Shown: positions 1 through 10,479 of the stretch, in pieces
Position numbering within the stretch: position 1 is the first letter of the stretch
Layout of the letters: each line of letters begins with the position of its first letter
Origin: Rhynchopus euleeides
Lineage: Eukaryota > Euglenozoa > Diplonemea > Diplonemida > Diplonemidae
NCBI GenBank assembly: GCA_963210315.1
Contig: OY723267.1
Location: 1,922,001-1,986,000, forward strand
Direction: 5' to 3'
Length of the DNA stretch: 64,000 nucleotides
Translations under genes and position numbers: made by a program
The notes under the pieces: model-generated
What the model was told of the DNA's origin: nothing
The model's input: the letters and a program-made list of their open reading frames with translations, nothing else
The model's database searches: none

Positions 1-210
1 TGTGTCGTGCCGAGGGGGGCAATGAAGCGGGCAACCGCACCCAAGCATATCATCGAAATCGGGGCATCTGATCCTGCAACTGTGGGGGGTGAAAATGGGG
101 TAAGGGGGAGGGGGGGGGGGGGAGGAGTGAGGTTGGCTTCATGCATAGGCTGTCGTCTACCATCGCCTCTGGAGGGGATGGCCGGAGATTTTTGCTGAAT
201 CGCGAAGCCC

Positions 211-232
211 TTCTCTTCCTCCTCCTCCTCCT

Positions 233-265
<33 letters not shown>
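211..265. repeat. Pyrimidine microsatellite
   Basis: A (TCC)n tract passes into a C run and then about 12 CT units. Similar CT tracts recur at 16835-16884, 23286-23307 and 26288-26312. Confidence 0.9.
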
Positions 266-266
<1 letters not shown>

Positions 267-407
267 CGTGGAGCAGCCCCCACCTCCCACACCCATCCCC
301 CCTGATAATGGTCATGAGTGGGACACCGCTTCTCATGGTCTCCTGTTCTGCTGTCCGCTGTGCTGCATCTGGTTGTTTGAACGAAAACCAATTTTTAAAT
401 ACCCGGG

Positions 408-438
408 TTTGGCGCACAAACAACGCCTTATCTTTTTT
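408..438 (+). repeat. Dispersed GGCGCACAAACAAC motif, copy 1
   Basis: The core TTTGGCGCACAAACAAC, followed by GCC and a T-rich tail, recurs at 26460-26490 and 58692-58722 in otherwise unrelated surroundings. A looser version lies near 26925. Function unknown; the ends of an old repeat or a regulatory site are both possible. Confidence 0.6.
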
Positions 439-957
439 AAATAAGCAACGCAGGTCGTCAGGCATGGGCCTCTGTGAGCATGCAGCTTGTGCGGGTTTCC
501 ACAGTGCGACATGCACTGTAATGTGTCCTCTGCAGCTCTGATGCCACGACAACTGCCAACCAGACCGATCCTGGAAAAAGTTGGGTGGAAGGGGGGAGGC
601 AGGTTGCTCAGAAGTGTAGGAAAGTAAACATGTTACAAACTGACACACTTTGATACAGCAGACGACCTCTTCCCCCGCGCACCCACCCCTCTGTTATATT
701 ACGCACACAACGGGGTTGCGTGGGGTTAGTTTGTGTTCGAATTGCCTCCAGGTGGCTGGTGTCTCTTCCTTCGCCATGAGCTCAATGTTGCGGTTGTAAG
801 AATCAACGATGGAAACAGGGATCTCTTCAAACCCCGAGGAACACACGGTCGAAAAAAATCATTTTTAACTCGCCCGAAACAGTGGCCTTTCTCGCCGGCA
901 GGGGCTGTTGGGAAGTAGGGAACACAGCCATACATTGTTCAAATTATTCAAGGATGC

Positions 958-1468
958 TGGGGTAATCAGGCTGGGGAAAAAAACAACAAATCACAACAAA
1001 TCACACCCGATCACAACAGATCACAACAAATCACAAGGCAAATGTTGTGATTTGTTGTGATTTTTTGCGATTTGTTGCGGCCAGTTGTGATTTGTTGTGA
1101 CTAGGTGTGACGTGGTGTAATTTGTTGTGACCAGTTGTGACGACTTGTGACCCTTTTGTGATGAGTTGTGATGAGGTGTGATCTGTTGTGATCTGTTGTG
1201 ATCGCGATCCAAAATTTTAAATTTTTGAAATTTTGGATCGCGATCACAACAGATCACAACAGATCACAACAGATCACAACAGATCACACCTCATCACAAC
1301 TCATCACAACTCATCACAAAAGGGTCACAAGTCGTCACAACTGGTCGCAACAAATCACAACAAATCGCAACAAATCACAACAAATCACAACATTTGGCGT
1401 TGTGATTTGTTGTGATCGGGTGTGATTCGTTGTGATTTGTTGTTTTTTCCCCCAGCCTGATTACCCCA
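958..1468. mobile_element. TCACAAC foldback element A1
   Basis: The element is one long hairpin. TIR TGGGGTAATCAGGCTGGGG is at both ends, and the arms are built from 10-bp units of the type ATCACAACAG / ATCACAACAA. The arms meet at a short palindromic centre near 1200-1250 that contains GATCGCGATC on each side. No coding capacity is credible, since long frames on both strands are only the repeat read through. With A2 it forms a composite flanked by the 5-bp TSD GATGC (953-957 and 2732-2736). The inner flanks do not match each other, so the pair probably moved as one unit. Confidence 0.8.
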
Positions 1469-1566
1469 TTATTGTATTTTATTGTATTTTGTATTTTATT
1501 ATTTTGGGTCAGTGGGGTAATCAGGCTGGGGAAAAAAACAACAAATCACAACAAATCACACCCGAT

Positions 1567-2106
1567 CGTCAGCTGATTGAGGGTGTGATATGAGGGTTCT
1601 ATCCAACAAGGATATCAAGGCGGCACTTTCAAAGTCCTGCCAAGGACAGCGCCACGTGGGTGTGTGCTTCTGATATATGTTATGTCATCATGTGAACCCT
1701 CCCCAGCGTGTGCCAACATCCCTGACACGCTCACGAAAATCATGACACGGAGAAAACAGGTGCCGAAACAACCTGCCGAGCACACGGGTGGTGCCACGTT
1801 GATCCACGCAGCGATCTCCCATGACAGGAAGCCTTGTCGCCACGGCAGAGTCGCCGCAGACTGTGGGAGAGGTGTCGCCAGTCACCTTGAGGTTGCAGTG
1901 TGTCATCAGGCTAAGACCCGTGCCCTCTTCACCTCCCCTGTTAGGTTGCTCCCATATCGTTGCCTGCTTTGGGGCCTGAAGGACATAGGGGTCCAGCAGG
2001 CACTTGAGCATCGCAAGGCATGAGTGGCTGTTTCAAACTCCTGGTGCAAGCACCCGTCATGGTCTGGGGAAGCCCTCCCAGGTAGTTTAACGTCTTGCCC
2101 AGGACA
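1567..2106 (-). mobile_element. Retroposon family C, copy a (full length)
   Basis: About 540 bp, lying on the minus strand within foldback A2. Flanked by ACCCGAT at 1560-1566 and 2107-2113. The constant 3' end (family orientation) is CAATCAGCTGACG and the full-length 5' end is TCCTGGGCAAG. Seven copies occur in the window. They share the 3' end and differ at the 5' end, which points to reverse-transcription-type truncation. Frames of 107-119 codons are open on both strands in several copies, but neither shows a known domain. Confidence 0.75.
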
Positions 2107-2410
2107 ACCCGATCACAACAGATCACAACAAATCACAAGGCAAATGTTGTGATTTGTTGTGATTTTTTGCGATTTGTTGCGGCCAGTTGTGATTTGTTGT
2201 GACTAGGTGTGACGTGGTGTGATTTGTTGTGACCAGTTGTGACGACTTGTGACCCTTTTGTGATGAGTTGTGATGAGGTGTGATCTGTTGTGATCTGTTG
2301 TGATCGCGATCCAAAATTTTAAATTTTTGAAATTTTGGATCGCGATCACAACAGATCACAACAGATCACAACAGATCACAACAGATCACAACAGATCACA
2401 ACAGATCACA

Positions 2411-2550
2411 CCTCATCACAACTCATCACAACTCATCACAACTCATCACAACTCATCACAACTCATCACAACTCATCACAACTCATCACAACTCATCACA
2501 ACTCATCACAACTCATCACAACTCATCACAACTCATCACAACTCATCACA
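2411..2550. repeat. 10-bp tandem array CTCATCACAA, about 14 units
   Basis: A perfect local expansion of the foldback arm unit. The period is close to one DNA helical turn. Confidence 0.9.
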
Positions 2551-2736
2551 AAAGGGTCACAAGTCGTCACAACTGGTCGCAACAAATCACAACTGGCCAC
2601 AACAAATCGCAACAAATCGCAACAAATCACAACAAATCACAACAAATCACAACATTTGGCGTTGTGATTTGTTGTGATCGGGTGTGATTCGTTGTGATTT
2701 GTTGTTTTTTCCCCCCAGCCTGATTACCCCAGATGC

Positions 2737-3559
2737 GAACCATTGCCATTGGGCAGTATCCTTGGCTGTGCCTATGCCTCACCAATCAATCCCAGGGGTT
2801 CCCGAGACATTATCAGGTGGGAGGGTGGGGGTGGGGGGGAAGGGGTGGAGACTGGTTCAGAACACAAGCGGGCTGCTCCAATCAGCAGGGTCTCCCCCGG
2901 TATTTTTTATTCCATTCAAATCGTCCAAAAGTATATCAACGCGTTGGTCGACAATGCCAACCCAAAAATGCACCGCCCCTTGCGGAGGAAGGGTAAGTCA
3001 CGCTGTGGTTTTCTGTGTGGAGCAACGTGTTGCCCCGCCGCCCCTGGTTCAGGTGATGTTCGCCTGAAAATCAGGGGCTGCGTCACACGACGCACGCGTC
3101 CTATCCTTCTCGCATCGATGTGTGGAGCGAAAATTGTCCGCACCTGTCGGCGTGTGTGGTGACAAAAACCCAAGGCGGCGTCAGCCCTGAACGGGTTCAG
3201 TTTCACCGCCAGCATCATTGTGTACGTGTGTGTTGCCCTGCACTGTATCCCTTGCGAACGCTTTTTTTTACCCAACAGTATATGGGTCTATACACCAAAT
3301 GCCTGTTGTTTTTGTTCTCTCTTGAGATGCCCTCGGTAATTAGTTTTTTTTGGCTCAAACAAAGCCGTCACGACACCATATCGACCAAAGGAGCGCTTGG
3401 TCATCGCGCGCAGCTCCAGTCACACCCCCCTCGCGACTCTTCAATATCTGTTTTGTTCAGTCCTATTGCGCTGTTAGCTGCTGTTCCAGCCGCTCAGCCC
3501 CTCCAGAAGACATTTGCACACCGCTGGCAAAACATATCAAAACCTGCCAGTGGTGATAC
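2737..3559. other. Spacer without recognisable gene
   Basis: Mixed-composition DNA between two foldback composites. Several frames of 60-140 codons are open but overlap on both strands, and none shows a motif I recognise. Confidence 0.5.
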
Positions 3560-3819
3560 AGTTGGGGCTGTCAGGCCTGTTGAAATTCGCATATGCAGCA
3601 AAAATTCACAAAAATGCGCAAAAATTCGTTTGCTATGTTGGATTAGCGGCTCCGCATCGTACAGAACGTCTACGAAAGACGACGCACGAGAACTGATACG
3701 CTATCCAAAAATTCACAGAGAGTCCACAAAAATTTACAAAAATTCACAAACGTTTAGTGTGAGTTTTTGTGCACGTTTGCGAAAATTTGCGAAATTTGCG
3801 AAAATTTGCGCAAGTTTGT

Positions 3820-4316
3820 CCTCCAGGGCAGACGAATCTGCCCTGGAGCGATGCTCGTTTCATAACAACAGAGCAGGTTTTCCTTCCTCCCGCACGATCA
3901 TCAGCACAGCTAGATCAGGCGTGCCTTCCCCTTTCCCACGGGCCTCACAGGCCTTGCGCTTCTTGGAGCGCAAGACTCGTGCTGTCCGTCCTTCTCGTTC
4001 TCGTTTCCTCCGGAAGCAGGTGTTGCGTGCGGTTCCGAAGCGCACCCGCTGCATCCCCTCTCCCACCATCTTTCGTTCGGCGGCTATTCCGCGCTCTTTT
4101 CAACGCGTCGTCGCGAAGATTGCGCCTCAGTACCAGCAGGCGCAATCTCCGGCTTCCAGTGTGTGTGTGTCCCCCCTCCTTTACAGCGCAACGAGGAGGA
4201 GAGCGAAACCGTGTGGTGTCACGTAGAGCAAGAGTAGGATAGCGGGCCCGGTTCCTCACGGTATGGTCCTTCGGGGCCAGGCTGCGATGCCAGCACGCTA
4301 ACCCAAATTGCAATAC
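3820..4316 (+). mobile_element. Retroposon family B, copy 1
   Basis: About 497 bp flanked by the 10-bp TSD GCAAGTTTGT (3810-3819 and 4317-4326). It ends with CCCAAATTGCAATAC, the same end as copy 2 at 25412-26055. It starts about 155 bp later than copy 2, as expected of 5' truncation. It sits inside the TTTGTGAA array. A long arginine-rich open frame crosses it on the plus strand, with no confident homology. Confidence 0.75.
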
Positions 4317-4348
4317 GCAAGTTTGTGAAAGTTTGTGAAACGTTTGTG

Positions 4349-4732
4349 AGCAACCTAACAGGGGAGGTGAAGAGGGCACGGGTCTTAGCCTGATGACACA
4401 CTGCAACCTCAAGGTGACTGGCGACACCTCTCCCACAGTCTGCGGCGACTCTGCCGTGGCGACAAGGCTTCCTGTCATGGGAGATCGCTGCGTGGATCAA
4501 CGTGGCACCACCCGTGTGCTCGGCAGGTTGTTTCGGCACCTGTTTTCTCCGTGTCATGCTTTTCGTGAGCGTGTCAGGGATGTTGGCACACGCTGGGGAG
4601 GGTTCACATGATGACATAACATATATCAGAAGCACACACCCACGTGGCGCTGTCCTTGGCAGGACTTTGAAAGTGCCGCCTTGATATCCTTGTTGGATAG
4701 AACCCTCATATCACACCCTCAATCAGCTGACG
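4349..4732 (+). mobile_element. Retroposon family C, copy b (5'-truncated)
   Basis: Same constant 3' end as the other C copies, but it begins about 155 bp inside the full-length sequence. It is inserted in TTTGTGAA repeats, which makes the TSD hard to delimit (GTTTGTG is present on both sides). Confidence 0.7.
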
Positions 4733-5523
4733 AAAGTTTGTGAAAGTTTGTGAAACGTTTGTGAAAGTTTGTGAACTCGCAAAATTTACCGGATTTTTTT
4801 CTGGGGGGGCGGGGGGGTCCGGGTCACCGGGCCAACCCGAGTCCGGTGGTTCAGGGCATCTGCCCTGGAGGCATCATCACTTGGAGCATCATGTTGGGGA
4901 GACAGGGGGGGGTGTGGGGTGAACGTGGCAGTGGGAGGGGTGGGGGTGGGGGTGGGGGTGGGTGGGGCTGCTTGGCATCTCGAGTTATTCTTTTGCACGC
5001 TCCTCGTTCATGATTCCCGTCATCATAGCATCCTTGCCCCCCTCCCCCCTCCCACCACGTAGGAAGGAGGTCGACTCAAGCTGTGGTTCCTTTTCTCAGA
5101 AATAAGTCCCCCTCACAGACGACCCTTCACTGATCTACTCCGGGGGGGGGGGTGATAAGTAAGTTCAAAGACAAATGCTGTTCGGGGGGGGTGTTCGTAG
5201 AAGGAACCACAGCTTGAGTCGACCTCCTTCCTACTTGGTGGGGGGGGGGTAAGGATGCTATGATGACGGGAAGCATGAACGAGGAGCGTGCAAAAGAATA
5301 ACTCGAGATGCCAAGCAGCCCCACCCACCCACCCCTCCCACTGCCACGTTCACCCCCCCCCACCCCCCCCCCCCCTAGGCCCCCGGATGTACGGGAAAAT
5401 TTTGTAATAAAAATTTTTCCAACCCCAAACACGGGCTAATGGCACCTGGAATGGGTGTACCCGCCTCAAAAATATGTCTGGGGACCCAATGAAACCGGTT
5501 TTTCACACTTAGTCGCCCTTTCT

Positions 5524-5575
5524 CGTCAGCTGATTGAGGGTGTGATATGAGGGTTCTATCCAACAAGGATATGAT
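5524..5575 (-). mobile_element. Retroposon family C, copy g (52-bp stub)
   Basis: Only the constant 3' terminus of family C is present, yet it is bounded by a perfect 9-bp TSD, GCCCTTTCT (5515-5523 and 5576-5584). An independent insertion this short shows that the 3' end is what is always retained. Confidence 0.75.
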
Positions 5576-5585
5576 GCCCTTTCTC

Positions 5586-6570
5586 GGTCCGAATTTTTGA
5601 ATATTCGGTGAAAAATGGGGGTTTTGCCCATTTTGGGCAAAACCCCGATTTTCATGAAAAAATGACAAAATCGGGGCAACTAGACCCCATTTTGGGTGGT
5701 TTTCGGGTGAAAAACGTACCCTAGACATCCCTGGGGCACATTGTATACCATCCAGGGCCTCTAGGACCAGTAGAAGCACGTGAAAATGCGTTTTTTTACC
5801 CAAAAAAAGGACCCTGCAACCACCCTGCACACACCCTGCAACCATGTTGGAGGCACCCTACAACCCTATAACCACCCAGAAACCACTGGGTCTGCCCTAA
5901 AAGGGGTGTACGGGCCTGTTGGAACAGGTTTTCGACACCGAATTGCCCAAATTCGGTCCGATATTTTGAAAAAACTGTGAAGAACGGGGGATTCGCCCGT
6001 GTGGGGTAAAAGTCCTAATTTTCATGAAAAAAGTCAAAATTAGGGCAACTAGACCCCATTTTGGGTGTTTTTCGGGTGCAAAACGTACCCTAGACATCCC
6101 TGGGGTACATTGTATACCATCCAGGGCCTCAAGGACCAGTAGAAGCACGTGAAAATGCGTTTTTACCCAAAAAAAAGGACCCTGCAACGATGTTGTAGGA
6201 CCCTGCACACACCCTGCAACCGTGTTGTAGGCACCCTGCAACCCTATAACCACCCAGAAACCACTGGGTAAGCCCTAAAAGGGGTGTACGGGCCTGTTGG
6301 AACAGGTTTTCGACACCGAATTGCCTAAATTCGGTCCAATTTTTTGAAAAAACTGTGAAAAATGGGGGATTCGCCCGTGTGGGGTAAAAGGCCCAATTTT
6401 AGGGAAAAAAGTCAAAATTAGGGCAACTAGACCCCATTTTGGGTGGTTTTCGGGTGCAAAACGTACCCTAGGCATCCCTGGGGTACATTGTATACCATCC
6501 AGGGACTCTAGGACCAGTAGAAGTGCGTTACAATGCACATTTTTGCCCCAAAATGGCCCTGCAACCACCC
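5586..6570. repeat. 378-bp tandem repeat, about 2.6 copies
   Basis: Units begin CCTGTTGGAACAGG at 5915 and 6293. A partial unit precedes them and another partial unit follows. Each contains TAGACCCCATTTTGGGTG and a later stretch GTATACCATCCAGGG. The minus strand is open through much of each unit, with a repeated sequence and no known domain. Confidence 0.8.
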
Positions 6571-6861
6571 TGCACAGGATTCACCCCAGAAAAGCGAAAA
6601 AATGGCCAAAAATGAGGGTTGGTGGCCCCAAAAGTGGGTAAAAACCTCCGGAAATTCATATCTGGGGTGGGTCTGGGGGCGGTTTTGCACTGGTGACCTC
6701 CAGACCGGAATATTCCAAAAAAATTCGGTTGGCTGTGCACGGACCTGCGCTCTGGTCAGACTCGGGAGCGGGTCTTGCCGGATCCGCTGGTGGGCGTGGA
6801 GCCGGACTACTTCTTCGCGCCTGACACGGACCTGGCCCCCGCGCCACACTTCGACGGGCAC

Positions 6862-8916
6862 ATGGACGCGGAGGATTTCATGTGTGACCCGGATGACGCG
6901 GCGGGCCCCGAGGAGCCGACCCCTGAACCCGAACCTGCCCCTCCCCGCCGCCCACGCCCGCCGCCTCCCCCCGCGGAGGGGGACCTCCCGCAGCCGGCGG
7001 GTGGGGTGGCGGCTGACCCCCTGGCCCAATTGCTGGAGTGGCGCGGCCAGACGGACGGGAGGCTGAGCTTGTCGTCCCTGCAGCAGCAGGCGCGGCTGGG
7101 CCTGGTCGAGCCGGACGGGTGGTCGTTCCGGGTGGGGGACTGTGCTTTTGATGCGTTGGCCACGCTGGGTGCCCGATCGGTGAAGCAATCCAGCGGGTGG
7201 CTGCGCCAAGAGGCAGTCCGCAGGGCGATGCGCGACCCGGACCTCCGGATGCGGGTGGAGGAGGGTCCGAACCAGTGGGCCGAGCAGATGATGCGCGCAG
7301 GGAGCGACGACGTGCGCACCTGGGCGGACTTCATCGCCCTGGCGGCGGCTGCGCGCGTGACCAGATGCGTCGTCCTCGTGCTCATCGACAACCACCAGCC
7401 GATGCTTCTGTCCCCAGTAGGTGCGGGTGCAGTGGTGGACGCCCACTGTCTGCGGAGGACGGGGGGGCAACATGGGCACTACGTGCCCCTAGTTATGCCG
7501 GAGCCCATGCGTCAGCACCTGGCGGGTCTTCCCCCGAAGCCGATGGCAGCGGATGTCACGGGGTGCGATGGTGATAGTCCCATGCAGATGGTGCGTCAGG
7601 GGGGCTCGGCGGGCCAGGTGGAGGAGTGCGAGAAGTGCCGCCGCCCGTTCGACCGCTCCGCGAGGCATCACGCGTGTGGCAGATGCTGGCGCAAAGTGTG
7701 CGCGTCATGCGCAGTGCGGGGTGAGCGGTGCCCAGGCTACATTGACCGGGTGGCGGTGGATGTCGACGCTCCAGACCCTGCGGAGCAACCCGCGGTCACC
7801 CCGGATCTGCGGGAGGTCCTGGAGTCCGCCCGGGCGCGCCCCCGCCGGCGGAAGCCCATCCCGAGCCGCATGCACGACACGCCGATGGGGCCCAGGCAGC
7901 CGAGTGCCCCGCACGACTCGTCGGGGGCTGCGCACCATCCAACGCGGGTGAAGGAGGAAGTGGCGGAGGAGCCGGTCGCTCCCGGCCAGGACGTGGAGAT
8001 GCACCAGGGCGGAGGCTCCCAAACCTCAAACACAGCCCCCTCTGGTGCGCCCTCCGCGACCCACGGCCACAGCGTGCCCCCGGCGGAGAGTGCCTCCCGG
8101 GCTGCCCCAGCCCCCATGCAGGGGCAGGCCCAACATGCAGAGTGCCCGCCGTCGGGGTCGGGGGCCACAGAGAACCACCAGGGCGGAGGCTCCCAAACCT
8201 CAAACACAGCCCCCTCTGGTGTGCCCTCTGCGGCTCCGGTCACGGCGGCAGGCGCCCAGCCGTCTGGCCCCGCTCAGGCCGCGCGGCGCCGCCAGGGCGG
8301 AGGCTCCCACACCTTCAACACAGCCCCCTCTGGCACCTCTGGCGGAACAGCCCCCGGTGGGGCTGGCGGGATCCAGGGGGTTGCTGCGACGATGATGCGC
8401 AACGCCGCGCAGGCCCGCCGGGACGGGCAGCGCCGCAGCCGGACGGCCGCGTCCTCGAGACGCCTGGAGGAGCTGCGTCAGGGTGACGCGGCGGGCCCCA
8501 TGGAGTTCGACGACGACCCGGCGAACGTGTGGGAGCCCGAGGACGACCTCCAGGCCATCGACGCCTACGGGGACGACGAGACGCCCGCGGCGAACATCCC
8601 CGCTCTGCAGGAGCTTGCGGCGTCCCGTGTCTGGGCCGAGGGGGTGGTAGCGCGGGCCCGCGGCATGGCCCCCTGCGTCTCGATGGGAGGAGCCATCCCC
8701 CGCACCGTCGAGGCGTGGAGGCACTGCTTCCACCCCAGCTATGGCCTTTGCCCCCTCTCGCCCAGGGTGGCAGGTGACGTAGCGGCGGAGTGGCTGCAGG
8801 CGCGCATCCTGCAAGGGGGCGCGCAGGCCGAGCCCGGGAACCAGACGAGGGAGCCGGGGGTCAGCCTGCGCGTCTACATGCGCAAGCTGCAGACGGAGGT
8901 GGAGCGGGGCGAGTAG
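6862..8916 (+). CDS. OTU-like cysteine protease with FYVE-like zinc finger
   Basis: A 684-residue protein if it starts at the first ATG (6862). The frame is open farther upstream to at least 6718, so a 5' exon or truncation is possible. Residues about 87-212 look like an OTU fold: GDCAFDAL with Cys94 as the likely nucleophile, a Trp-Ala-Asp stretch near 155, and GQHGHYVPL with His206 as the likely general base. OTU enzymes cleave ubiquitin or related chains. Residues about 256-291 form a zinc finger with CxxC, ARHHACGRC and CASC, resembling FYVE fingers, which bind membrane phosphoinositides, although one residue is inserted after the two histidines. A low-complexity linker follows, carrying three copies of QGGGSQTSNTAPSG or near (about 8002, 8176 and 8290), then an acidic helical C-terminus ending in VERGE. 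The gene lies wholly inside TIR element AA with no transposase beside it. It could be cargo, a captured host gene, or an element protein. The domain calls are fairly secure; the role is not. Confidence 0.7.
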   Translation: MDAEDFMCDPDDAAGPEEPTPEPEPAPPRRPRPPPPPAEGDLPQPAGGVAADPLAQLLEWRGQTDGRLSLSSLQQQARLGLVEPDGWSFRVGDCAFDALATLGARSVKQSSGWLRQEAVRRAMRDPDLRMRVEEGPNQWAEQMMRAGSDDVRTWADFIALAAAARVTRCVVLVLIDNHQPMLLSPVGAGAVVDAHCLRRTGGQHGHYVPLVMPEPMRQHLAGLPPKPMAADVTGCDGDSPMQMVRQGGSAGQVEECEKCRRPFDRSARHHACGRCWRKVCASCAVRGERCPGYIDRVAVDVDAPDPAEQPAVTPDLREVLESARARPRRRKPIPSRMHDTPMGPRQPSAPHDSSGAAHHPTRVKEEVAEEPVAPGQDVEMHQGGGSQTSNTAPSGAPSATHGHSVPPAESASRAAPAPMQGQAQHAECPPSGSGATENHQGGGSQTSNTAPSGVPSAAPVTAAGAQPSGPAQAARRRQGGGSHTFNTAPSGTSGGTAPGGAGGIQGVAATMMRNAAQARRDGQRRSRTAASSRRLEELRQGDAAGPMEFDDDPANVWEPEDDLQAIDAYGDDETPAANIPALQELAASRVWAEGVVARARGMAPCVSMGGAIPRTVEAWRHCFHPSYGLCPLSPRVAGDVAAEWLQARILQGGAQAEPGNQTREPGVSLRVYMRKLQTEVERGE

Positions 8917-8936
8917 GCGGAGCAGCGTCCCCACCC

Positions 8937-9235
8937 CCACCACCCCCCCCCCCCCCCCCCGGGACCTTCCCCCCCCCCCCTTTCATAGATGTGTGCAGGT
9001 GGCCGTTGTGAATGGTTAGACAGGGGCTGGCCACCCCCTCCCCCGGGCTCTGCACAGCAGGTCTGGGTTAGAAACAACATAACCCCCCCCCCCTTCCTCC
9101 CCTCCCTTCCTCCCCCCTCCCCTCCCCTCCCCTCCCCTCCCCTCCCCTCCCCTCCCCTCCCCTCCCCTCCCCTCCCCTCCCCTCCCCTCCCCTCCCCTCC
9201 CCTCCCCTCCCCTCCCCTCCCCTCCCCTCCCCTAT
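8937..9235. repeat. Poly-C runs and (CCCCT)n microsatellite
   Basis: Two C runs follow the OTU gene stop. From about 9110 to 9235 there are some 25 CCCCT units. A C-rich CCCAG just downstream (about 9260) could serve as a splice acceptor, but no downstream exon is recognised. Confidence 0.9.
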
Positions 9236-9941
9236 TGATGTCCCCCCCCCCCTCCCCCAGCGCTTTGCCGCTCGTGTGAGTACCGCCCTGACTGGGAGAA
9301 AGGGTAGGGCTGGTTGGGTTGGCGGAGTTGGGCGGATGGGCGAAACGGAAAAATCGACGAGGTCGCAGCGTCAGGGCGTTCTGGGCTGGCTGGTGGTGGT
9401 TGGGACAAGACCGACGAGATTAGAAGCGGCACTGGTAGACGGGTTTTGAGGCCCCCCGCCCCCAGGTTCCCCCTGCCCACCTGGACGGACCCAAGTGCCT
9501 CACACCGGATCTCTCCCCACCCGGTGGTCCACCTGACGGATACGCGAAAAAAAAATTACAGTTTTTCTCAAGGACATCCGGGGGCCTACCCCCCCCCCCC
9601 CCCCGTCTCCCCAACATGATGCTCCAAGAGATGTTGCCTCCGGGTAAGTGAGCTTTCGAGCACGCAGTGTCATTGGAAACCACTTCGTTTCACTACTCAG
9701 TACACCCTCTCAGATTCCTCATGTCGGCAACATTCAACTCAGAAGCAACTCCATCCGCGTCGCGCCGTGGCGTTGGGCGGAGCCCAACGCCACGGCGACC
9801 CAAGCCCACAGGCACTACAAAAATTCGCAAAAAATCGCAAAAATTCACAAAAATTCGCAAATGAGTTTGTGAACGTTTTGTGAAAGTTTGTGAAATTTTA
9901 CGAAAGTTTGCGAAAATTTGCGAAAGTATGCGAAAGTATGG

Positions 9942-10479
9942 TCCTGGGCAAGACGTTAAACTACCTGGGAGGGCTTCCCCAGACCATGACGGGTGCTTGC
10001 ACCAGGAGTTTGAAACAGCCACTCATGCCTTGCGATGCTCAAGTGCCTGCTGGACCCCTATGTCCTTCAGGCCCCAAAGCAGGCAACGATATGGGAGCAA
10101 CCTAACAGGGGAGGTGAAGAGGGCACGGGTCTTAGCCTGATGACACACTGCAACCTCAAGGTGACTGGCGACACCTCTCCCACAGTCTGCGGCGACTCTG
10201 CCGTGGCGACAAGGCTTCCTGTCATGGGAGATCGCTGCGTGGATCAACGTGGCACCACCCGTGTGCTCGGCAGGTTGTTTCGGCACCTGTTTTCTCCGTG
10301 TCATGCTTTTCGTGAGCGTGTCAGGGATGTTGGCACACGCTGGGGAGGGTTCACATGATGACATAACATATATCAGAAGCACACACCCACGTGGCGCTGT
10401 CCTTGGCAGGACTTTGAAAGTGCCGCCTTGATATCCTTGTTGGATAGAACCCTCATATCACACCCTCAATCAGCTGACG
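9942..10479 (+). mobile_element. Retroposon family C, copy c (full length)
   Basis: 538 bp from TCCTGGGCAAG to CAGCTGACG, in the right TTTGTGAA array of composite Y. No clean TSD could be read because both flanks are similar repeats. Confidence 0.7.

Larger units (their letters stand above)
1..952. other. Left flank without recognisable gene
   Basis: Open frames of up to 163 codons occur on both strands, but they run through simple repeats and show no domain or motif I recognise. The stretch holds a pyrimidine microsatellite (211-265), a short dispersed motif (408-438) and G/C runs. I see no transposon ends in it. Confidence 0.5.
1513..2731. mobile_element. TCACAAC foldback element A2
   Basis: Same TIRs and 10-bp repeat arms as A1, with the same palindromic centre near 2300-2345. 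It is longer because retroposon C copy a sits in its left part (1567-2106) and because a 10-bp unit is expanded to about 14 copies at 2411-2550. A 44-bp AT-rich spacer separates it from A1. Confidence 0.8.
5378..9586. mobile_element. TA-flanked TIR element AA carrying an OTU gene
   Basis: TIRs begin GGCCCCCGGATGT and stay similar for about 35 bp (left 5378 onward; right, inverted, up to 9586). TA is duplicated on both sides (5376-5377 and 9587-9588), and C runs lie outside. TA duplication is typical of Tc1/mariner-type and some other transposases, but I see no transposase here. The cargo is a 378-bp tandem array (5586-6570), the OTU/zinc-finger gene (6862-8916) and a pyrimidine-rich tract. 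A tiny retroposon C copy lies near its left end. Confidence 0.65.
4860..9646. mobile_element. Foldback element BB, right arm split by element AA
   Basis: A left arm (4860-5093) matches, inverted, a right arm at about 5205-5375 that continues at 9589-9646. Shared landmarks are the GAGCATCATGTTGGGGAGAC stretch and the GTCGACCTCC region. The loop is about 5094-5205. The right arm is interrupted exactly at a C run by element AA. Outer ends are diverged, so the limits are approximate. Confidence 0.6.

Noticed and set aside
2411-2550. CRISPR-like direct repeat array
   Set aside because: Units are contiguous 10-mers without spacers, in a eukaryotic foldback element.
1023-2680. Frames of 75-125 codons reading SQQITTNHN-type repeats
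   Set aside because: They are the 10-bp repeat arms of the foldbacks read as codons, are open on both strands and have no start context or domain.
3820-4227. Histone H3-like stretch in the Arg-rich frame of retroposon family B (RKQVLRAVPKR and FQRVVAKIA)
   Set aside because: Spacing between the two stretches is about 20 residues shorter than in H3, the rest does not align, and Arg-rich composition makes chance matches likely.
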